Of a DNA stretch of 64,000 nt, positions 57,020 through 64,000 are shown in pieces (position 1 is the stretch's first letter; every line of letters starts with the position of its first letter). Under the pieces are notes generated by a model. The model was given only the letters and a program-made list of their open reading frames with translations. It made no database searches and had not been told where the DNA came from. The position numbers and the translations under genes were made by a program. Origin of the DNA: Romanomermis culicivorax (lineage: Eukaryota > Nematoda > Enoplea > Mermithida > Mermithidae); NCBI GenBank assembly GCA_963922205.1, contig CAWUHX010000030.1, positions 1,364,001 through 1,428,000 on the forward strand. The letters run 5' to 3'.

Positions 57020-57853
57020 TGTCGTATTAATGTTCTCGTATGCCCTCGGCTGCCTACCTGCGGTTCTTGGGAGATCCAATCTGGTACGGCCCCTGACGCT
57101 AACCCGGTACTAATTTCACTCCGACTGCAGTGAGTTGAGACTTGAGGTACGTGAACGTTTATTAGTGAGCAAAACACAACAGGTAGTGAAATACAATGAG
57201 GAGTGTAAGTACGAAACAAAGGTGCAGAGTGCCGAAAATATAAACACTGACGCCAACAACCTCCCTAGTCAACTGATCCTTCCAATTTGTCCCTGAGCAG
57301 CGAGCCACAGGGCCAATGGGATCTCTCAGGGCACGGCCTAAGCTGAAACTCTACCAAAAGTAAGTGAACTAACTCACACAACCACTCACGATTCCTTTCT
57401 TCAAAATGGAACGTCGAAAACGTCTCAGGCCGCGTTATCCCTCAAAATCCGCCCGCGGCGCGTATCACGAAATACAAATAAACAAGACGACGATCCTTTC
57501 CTCCGTCACCGTCGTCAAAAATAACACAGCGTCCGAAAACTACGGGGTGGACGCCAATACTACGCAAAGGAGAGGCGATTCTCCAGACGACAATATTTGC
57601 CACAATAATAATAATAAGAAAAACTAAGAATGAATAAAAACGCTGGCGCGCGTCTGACATCGACCTGCAAGTGATATGCAAAACATTTGCGCCAACCATT
57701 TGTTTATTTTAGACCAAAAATATGAGTGACACAAACCGTTTTATCGGTTTGTTTACCTGAGAATAAATGAAAACGCTTTAGCAATAAAGAAACTTTAGAA
57801 AATGAAATGATGTAATTAGAGGACCAAAGGTCAGAGGAATTGACCCTCTGACA
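57020..57853 (-). repeat. e5 5' LTR (834 bp)
   Basis: Same length and ends as the left LTR; carries the element promoter by position. Followed outward by CATG. Confidence 0.9.
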
Positions 57854-57857
57854 CATG
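57854..57857. repeat. e5 target site duplication CATG, right
   Basis: Second copy of CATG (see 44191-44194). Confidence 0.8.
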
Positions 57858-58049
57858 CAAAAAGTCGTGGAGAGTTATATGAGGTGCATGTGGTCATTTG
57901 ACCACCCTGGACCGCAATGGTTAAGCATAGGCAGTTGTTAAGGATATGCGGAGCAAGTTTTCCTCTATGTGGTCACGTGACCACAAGGTGTTCCAGTGGA
58001 TGTGGCAGCAGCGTGTTTGAGCTTGCTTGGCCGCAGCCACAAGGTCATC

Positions 58050-58430
58050 TCCGCGACTGGGTCACCTCCACCACAGGCTCATTTCCAGCACCGAGTCACC
58101 ATCACCACCAGGTCATTCCTGCTACCGGGTCAGCTCCACGTCTGGGTCATTCCTGCCACCAGGTCAGATCCACCACCAGGTCATTTCTGCGACATTTCCG
58201 CCGCCGGTTGTCCACCATCATTGGATCATTTCGGCCACCGGGTCACTCCCACCACCAGGTAATTCCCACCACGCATCAATTCCGTCACTGGGTCACTTCC
58301 ACCACCGCGCCATTTCTGCCACCGGGCAATCTCCATCACTGGGTAATTTCGGCCACAAGGTTATTCTGCCACCAGGTTACGTCCGCTACCGGGTCACTTC
58401 CGCCACTTGATCATTCCATCCACTGTCCTA
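58050..58430. repeat. 17 bp minisatellite
   Basis: About 22 degenerate units of the type GTCAYTYCYRCCACCRG in a row. A 17-base period is not a multiple of three, so the Pro/His/Ser-rich frames through it are not proteins. It lies about 200 bases beyond the e5 insertion. Confidence 0.8.
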
Positions 58431-58508
58431 TTCGTACTATCGGAACTCCACCTAGATGGACCATCAGAGCTCTGCCTAATTGAACGGTGCAACTGTCTAG
58501 AGCAAGTG

Positions 58509-58765
58509 AGACACAGTTGTTTGCAACTGAAACCAGCCGTCCGCATACAAGACGCAGCCATCTGCAGATGGGACGCAGCCGCCTGCGAGTGCGACACAGC
58601 TTTCTGCAGTTGAGACGCAGCCACCCGCGGATGAAACACAGCCGTCTGCAAGCGAGACACATCCGTCTTCAGGTGAGATGCAGCCGTTCGCGATTGAGAC
58701 ACAGCAGGATGCATCCATTCACAAGTACGATGTGGCTGTTCGCAAATGAAACGCAGCCTTCTGCA
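58509..58765. repeat. 21 bp minisatellite
   Basis: About 12 units of the type GACRCAGCCRTCTGCAGATGA. All frames stay open over much of it because 21 is a multiple of three, which gives heptad-like peptides on both strands. I see no gene around it. It directly follows the 17 bp array but has an unrelated unit. Confidence 0.8.
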
Positions 58766-59123
58766 GACAATATGAATCTGTCAGAACTTGGTCAAATTAT
58801 CGAGTTCCAAATAGCTAGAGTAAAATGAACATGACAAAAATATAATAGATATTGAAATGAAAAATAATAAAAGAAGTTTTTGACCATTTTTGACTTTGTT
58901 TACAATGTGTTTCAAGTAGTATGCATCCTACACATACTTCCTACTTTTACCGAAAGTGAGGATTCGAAGCTTTAAGATTATTTTTTTTTTAAGATAAATT
59001 TAAGATTAAGATTTAAGATTTAAGATTAAGATGATGTAAAGATGACCAAATTTAAAAGTTCAATGTGCTCCATCGATGAAGGTTTTCAGGTACGATCAAG
59101 GCCTACTGAAAAAGGGTGGACTA

Positions 59124-61137
59124 GTTTATTGGAAAATCCCGCGATGCTTCAGAAAAAAGAGAATATACCTGTTTGGATAGTTATCAAGCTAGAGAAAGGG
59201 ATGGACTAAGGTTCTTGGTAACTTCTGTGAGAGTTTAAAAAATTCAGTTTTGTAATATCGGATTTTCATTCTTTCTCAATAAAAAATTATTCATGTCTGT
59301 GGAAAAGTATATTCTTTAGCTTCGTGCATTAACACACCTTCCAGCCATTCATGTGCAGCTCCAAAACTTTGAGGCGGATACTGGAGGCGGACCCAGTTCC
59401 TTTGGTGTTTTTCGAGACAAAAATCCAACAAAATTGATCAATATTTTTTTCACATGAAAGATTTTCCAATTTCAAAAGTATGGGGATATGTACCCCCAAT
59501 ATCCCCCCTCGCACTGATGTGCTTCCAACCACATTGAACTTTTTTACTAAATTTAGTGTCCATAAAACAGGACTCATTGTGGGAAGTTGACACATAATTT
59601 CCAACTCAGTTTTTTTAGAGAGAAAGCTACAGCACAATGTTTTCTTAGAACTAAATCTGAACCAATTCCAAGCATTAAAATTGTGCATTAGAAGAGGAAA
59701 AATCCGCAGTTGTGTGAAAGTAATGTAGGCTAGGGGTGTGCGCAGGTTTTAAAACCCTGCCTGCTTCCCGCCCACATTACCTACAACCAATCCTGCTCCC
59801 ATCACGCTCCCGCCGATGACCTGGTCTTCCCGTCGCGCGGGATAATATTCACATGTTCAGTTTTTTATATAATATATTTTATACAATTCACTTCATAAGT
59901 TTTATTGATAACATGCTATGAACAAATTTATTCTCTTTATATAGATACTCGAAATCAAGTTATTACAAATGCTTGTTGACATTATTTAACACAATAGCGT
60001 CATTCACAATTTTTGTATTTAAACTGCAATTTAAAATGGAATTTTCAGAAAAAATGTCGGATGGGAAGCAATTTGATTCAAACCCGCCTGCTCAAGTACC
60101 ACTTTCGAAAAAGTCGCCTTTACTTGCATTCCCGCAACGGGATGTAGGTTTGGGGTGGATTCCATGCACATTCTATTATAGGCATGACTGAATCAAGAGC
60201 TTTTTAAAGACATTTCTGCATGCTTTACCCTGTTGTTCCATTTGCAGATGCCCAATGACTGTAACCAGGCCATAGTTGCACTAAAGAATCTATGCTCGAG
60301 CTCAACATATTATCGAACAAAAAAGTGACTACCTCGGTATTAGTGGTTGCACTAAAAATGTCGATGATCTCAAGCTTGGTATAATCTCAACGTCGTAAGG
60401 ATTATTCCGAGCAAGCTCGATGTCGAGATATTCCCAGCTCGTGCTCTCGGGTTGCAACAGCATTTTCTCATAATTTTTCTGTGTCTAAAGCAAATAAATA
60501 TAAACCTGTCTGCAATTCCGGAACTCAAGCTTAAACCTCAGTATTAGTTAATCCTGAAATGAGGATTGTTAGCTCAACTGCAAGAAACTAATCTCGACAT
60601 CGCCACTGAAACTGAAGATCAGAAATTCAATCCCGACGTTGAGATTATCCTCATATTGGGTTAGTGCAACTAACCCGAGGTTTTTTGTAGTACAAGAGGA
60701 TGCCCCTTTAATCACAACCATAGATTTTAAAAAACAAAATGACTGTAATATGCCCATCCCTCACTATTTTTCAGCTAGAGTGAGAGGCACAGTTTCGAAT
60801 CCGTCAGGAGTTCGAATGCTATTAGTTTACCGTTTCTATACATTTGAGAGAAGACAGCCATCCGCATCATCGCATATAATATTCATTTAGAAAAATTTTA
60901 CTGTACGGGATACATTGCTCGGGAAGGACAAGGAGCGCTCAGGCTGCAGAATATATTTTTTCAGTCATGGAAAGTTTTTTAATGAAAAAGAATGAAAATC
61001 CAATATTACAAGAATTGGATTTTTTAAACTGTCCCCCAAGTTGTCAAAAATCTGGTCTACTCTTTTTTCTAGCTTAACAACTATCCAAACAAGCATATTC
61101 CCCTTTTTCTGCCCCATCGGAGCATTTTCCAATAAAC
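59124..61137. mobile_element. TIR (foldback-like) element, copy 2
   Basis: GTTTATTGGAAAAT at the left and ATTTTCCAATAAAC at the right, each inside an inverted repeat of about 200 bases, with TA on both sides (59122-59123, 61138-61139). Same family as 31017-32664. The interior holds a nested 445 bp insertion and a GAGCTTGAG/CTCGAGCTC-rich part near 60290-60430. No transposase. Confidence 0.65.
59731..60175. mobile_element. Possible nested hAT-type MITE (445 bp)
   Basis: The related copy at 62748-63608 lacks this stretch. Left end TAGGGGTGTGCGCAGG, right end as complement TAGAATGTGCATGG, a weak inversion. Flanking ATGTAGGC and TTATAGGC agree at six of eight bases. An old 8 bp duplication is plausible but not certain. 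Confidence 0.4.
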
Positions 61138-61481
61138 TAGTATAGTCTGTTTCTCTTGACATGCTTCTAAATAATGAAAGTGGAAAGCAGCAAGTAGTAT
61201 TTCATATTTTTAGGATTTTATGCTAAATCATATACCACCAGGGAGGTGTTAAATAATTTTTTGAGTAAAAAACCATATTGCAAAGGCATTGTGTTGACGA
61301 TTTTGAGAACTGCGCTCATTTTGGTAATTTTTCAACATAGCAACCAGCTGTTGTTGGACAATTGATTGCACAAAAACGCTTGATATTTTTTCCTCGTTTG
61401 CCTGACTAGTATATTTTGAAATGAAGCGGATCATTCTTGCCCCATAGTAAATTTCCCAGTTTTGTCACTATTCATTTTAAG

Positions 61482-61705
61482 GCAAATTGTTTGCGACGAT
61501 ACTATTTGGGATTGTCTAATTTTCAAAAAGATCCGAAACTATTTCGGTGGCAGAATGAAATTAATGATATGCGGCAGTGCCCCGTGTTCGGACGAAGTCT
61601 TGCTGTTTACGCGGGTAGCTCTAGGTTGTTACGTAGTCCAAGGCTACGGTTGTACGGAAGCCACAGCAGTAGTCACTTGCTCGCTGGAGGGCGATTATGA
61701 GCCCG
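61482..61705 (+). CDS. Long-chain acyl-CoA synthetase, exon e
   Basis: Acceptor TTTTAAG, donor GTAATT. It encodes IWDCLIFKKIRNYFGGRMKLMICGSAPCSDEVL, then VVQGYGCTEATA and a Glu-Pro end. This matches the ACSL order LWD.LVF.K....LGGR.R....GAAP.S..V...GYGQTE. Gln of GYGQTE is Cys here. One base before and one after full codons join in phase to exons d and f. Confidence 0.9.
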
Positions 61706-62584
61706 GTAATTTTTGGAAATTTTCAAAATTCAATTCCCCGAATTTCATTCATTCAGTCTTTGTATGCCACTGTGCCCGCTTCATAAACATATTATAGTTT
61801 TTTACAGAATGCTTTTAATAGAAAAATCACAACAATTAGCATTATCTTTGAAATCGTTTACACAAGGCTTTTTTCAAAAAATGGTTAAACTTTAGTTAAA
61901 TATGCCAATCAATATCCAGTCCTACGTGACACAGAATAAACATGAAATAGTACAACTGGCTTTCTTTTATTATTATTTACAAGCATTTCAAGAATAACAG
62001 GCTATAGTTGATCTACTAAGTCTGTTTTTATAGAATGTTCCTTGATTAAAAAATGAGAAAAACAAGTACTGTATTCAAATTCGTTTCCACGAAAATGTCA
62101 CGGTAGAATTTAATTTTAAGAACATCATGAGAAAAACGGCTCAGTTGAGTTATTATTACTGGTCAACTTCCTTTTGAGCTCAATTATAGTCTGTTTAAGT
62201 ATCTCATGTGTTTGACTACTATACAACATTATTGGATAACGACTCAGACGTGTCATTTGATAAGCTAACTTGATAAGTTGATCGACCTTATTTCATTAAT
62301 TTTCAAATGAGCCCCAGAATTCAAAGAGATCCGTGGCAGATCCTGAAGTCCTTATTGCAACAGCTAACTTGAAAAACGGATGTTTGCCTAAGCTGCATTA
62401 CTCTTGTGCGAGTATCATGTAACATTATCACGTGCATTTCGGATCATCCGGCCGATCGAGTAAAATTGAAAATAATAGGGAAAAGTAAGTACTATTCCAT
62501 GTTTTTAAGATTTCAAGAGTATATTTGACCATGGCTTGAAATGTATAAGCATGTTCAACTAACTAAAACATTGGGTTGGTGAAG
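61706..62584 (+). other. ACSL intron, nothing further seen
   Basis: Start of the 2.2 kb intron between exons e and f. The stretch 61830-61960 is a diverged copy of 43290-43440. No other feature that I can support. Confidence 0.4.
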
Positions 62585-62740
62585 ATTATTGGGGCTCTAT
62601 ATGCAAATATGCAAATGGGGCTCGGCAGGGCGCCAAAAATATGCTAAAAGCGGCCATTTTCGGTCCTCCAGTTCCACCAGATCCCACAATGGGTATGCAA
62701 CCGTGGATTTTCATACTTTTAATCTCGCATCTACCAAGGG
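62585..62740 (+). repeat. Dispersed repeat X, copy 3 (partial)
   Basis: GGCTCTATATGCAAAT, GGGGCTCGGCAGGGCGCCAAAAATATGC and CCAGTTCCACCAGAT blocks match copies 1 and 2. It abuts TIR element copy 3. Confidence 0.5.
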
Positions 62741-62747
62741 TAACTTG

Positions 62748-63608
62748 GGGTGGACTAGATTTTGGGACCCTGGCCGACAGTTTAAAAAATTCAGATTTGT
62801 AATATTGAATTTTCATTCTTCCTCATTAGAAAGTTTTCCATGTTTGTGAAAAAGTATATTCTACAGCTGAGTGCATCAACACATGTTCCAACTATACATC
62901 TGCAGCTCCAAAATTTTGAGGAGGATCTAGGGGGTAGACCTCGGGTTTTTGACGTTTTTTGGAACAAAAATCCAATGATGTTGGCCAAAAAATTTTTTTC
63001 ACATGAAAATTTTCCAAAATCAAAACTCTGCACGTACCCCCATATCCCCCACCCCCTCGCACATGTGTGCTTCCAAGCGCATAGAAAATTCTACTAAATT
63101 TATTTTCCGTAAAACAGGAATCAACTGCGAGAAGTAAAAAAATAATATCTAGCTCGGTTGGGAAGTAAACACATAAAATCCAGCTCAGTTTTTCACACAA
63201 AAAGGAACAGCACAAAGTCTTCTTGGAACTAAATCCAGTGTGTGAACCAATCCCAAGCATCAAAGTTGTGCAGATGAGGTAAAATCTGTAATTGTGTCAA
63301 TGTAATATAGGGTCTATATATTATATTAAAGGCATGGCTGAATCAGGAGCTTTTTAAAGGCATTTTCGGTATGTTTTATCCTGTTCGCCCATTTGTAGAT
63401 GGTGCCCAATGACTGTAACCATAACACAGTTGCATTAAACAGGTCTAAGCTCGAGTTCAAGATAATCTCGAACAAATGGTCGAACACCTCAGTTTCAGCG
63501 ATTGCACTAACATGTCGATGATCTCAAGTTTGGTGTAAAATCACTCAGGATTATCTCACGCTCGATGTCGAAATTATCCCCCGCTGAGTTGTCCGTTTTC
63601 CAATAAAC
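62748..63608. mobile_element. TIR element, copy 3 (left end damaged)
   Basis: The right end reads TTTTCCAATAAAC followed by TA. The left inverted repeat is shortened and diverged from about 62748. The inner part (CCAAGCGCATAG, GAACTAAATCCA, GGCATGGCTGAATCAGGAGC) matches copy 2 without the nested insertion, which fixes the borders of that insertion. Confidence 0.5.
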
Positions 63609-63904
63609 TAGTGGTGGAATATCTGACATCTTCACTGTCTCTTCTGAGTTCAGATATCTCGTCGGTGCATGCTAGGATGCCACTGAAACCATGGTATGTG
63701 ATGATTCCTCGCTTGGAAGGTTCTCATGGCACTTCACACTTCAATTACATATACCATACAATCTATTTTGACGACGATACTTTTTTTGTCATTTTTTCAT
63801 TTACAAACATTTTGTAAAAACACTTTTTCGGTAAGTCGACTATCTGAGGAAAGAAACCCGATGACCGACTGAAATTTACACATAAATATTTTTCTACAGT
63901 GGAG

Positions 63905-64000
63905 GCACTGTTTCCTTTGTAGGTCACGTGGGTCCGCCTGTATCGTCGTGCAAAGTCAAATTGGTCGCGTTATCTGAGACCTCCAACACCGGCATAGAAA
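63905..64000 (+). CDS. Long-chain acyl-CoA synthetase, exon f (runs off the window)
   Basis: With acceptor GTGGAG|GC the frame from exon e continues as G-TVSFVGHVGPPVSSCKVKLV, matching the (T/A)GHVG.P.....KLVD region of ACSL. The stronger-looking acceptor CTACAG five bases upstream would give a shifted frame. The gene continues beyond the window. Confidence 0.7.

Larger units (their letters stand above)
44195..57853 (-). mobile_element. e5: 13.7 kb Ty3/gypsy retrotransposon, near intact
   Basis: Complete element on the minus strand: two 834 bp LTRs that differ at only two positions by my reading, CATG duplications, primer binding site, a single 2010-residue gag-pol ORF without stops, a second spliced ORF of more than 1300 codons with an exonuclease-like domain, and a polypurine tract. 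The near-identical LTRs and open pol show a recent insertion. It lies antisense in the ACSL intron. The size is large for a gypsy element. The only visible defect is a probable frameshift in the second ORF near 49640-49720. Confidence 0.9.
42386..61481 (+). other. 19.1 kb ACSL intron filled with transposable elements
   Basis: Between exons d and e (GTAAGT ... TTTTAAG). It contains a small tandem duplication, dispersed repeat X, the 13.7 kb e5 retrotransposon in antisense orientation, two minisatellites and a TIR element with a nested insertion. The other introns seen upstream are 171-285 bases, so almost all of the length is acquired. All of it must be spliced out if the gene is active. Confidence 0.75.

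Noticed and set aside
58027..58828. His/Pro/Ser and Arg/Ser/Gln repeat proteins across the minisatellites
   Set aside because: Tandem DNA repeats with 17 and 21 base units; frames on both strands are open and no flanking gene structure is found.

Overview
The window is animal nuclear DNA. It holds part of one host gene buried in transposable elements. The host gene is a plus-strand long-chain acyl-CoA synthetase (ACSL). Six exons are visible: 41010-41109, 41395-41613, 41785-41982, 42168-42385, 61482-61705 and 63905 to the window end. Their GT-AG junctions are in phase throughout. Short introns and T-rich acceptors suit an invertebrate, with a nematode plausible, but I cannot name the species. 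One exon carries an apparent one-base frameshift and the ATP-binding loop is divergent, so the locus may be a divergent paralog, a decaying gene or a sequence error.

Layout. 1-3.1 kb: AT-rich, no gene seen. 3.2-6.0 kb: a Myb/SANT-like fragment, a protease/RT-linker remnant and a broken envelope-like gene. 6.0-13.4 kb: Ty3/gypsy element e1 (minus). 13.4-23.6 kb: related element e2 (plus, head to head with e1), ending in an LTR. 23.1-29.2 kb: three copies of that 547-576 bp LTR with gag starts, two of them in inverted orientation. 29.3-38.1 kb: a third relative, e3 (minus), split inside its RNase H by a 4.9 kb DNA transposon with an 8 bp target duplication. That transposon itself carries a TIR element, a 98 bp satellite and a 441 bp MITE. 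38.2-39.9 kb: a different, dead gypsy fragment. 40-42.4 kb and 61.5-64 kb: ACSL exons. The 19.1 kb ACSL intron between them holds e5 (44195-57853, minus), a young 13.7 kb gypsy element with 834 bp LTRs differing at two positions and a 4 bp CATG duplication, plus minisatellites and TIR elements.

Main discovery candidate. e1, e2 and e5 all carry, downstream of pol, a long extra ORF whose N-terminal part has the layout of a DEDDy (RNase D/WRN/MUT-7-type) 3'-5' exonuclease. It is followed by a conserved domain of unknown function and basic, proline-rich and helical regions. The four acidic residues and the ExoIII tyrosine are intact in e1 and e5, which are highly divergent from each other; e2 has two Asp-to-Asn changes. 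In all three, the ORF appears to be opened by splicing: a 28-codon first exon is followed by GTA, and the second exon is preceded by TTTAAG with an in-frame TAA ending at the acceptor. The element therefore seems to encode gag-pol (2010 residues, intact in e5) plus a separately spliced nuclease-like protein. I know of no described LTR retrotransposon with this module, but I could not search databases.
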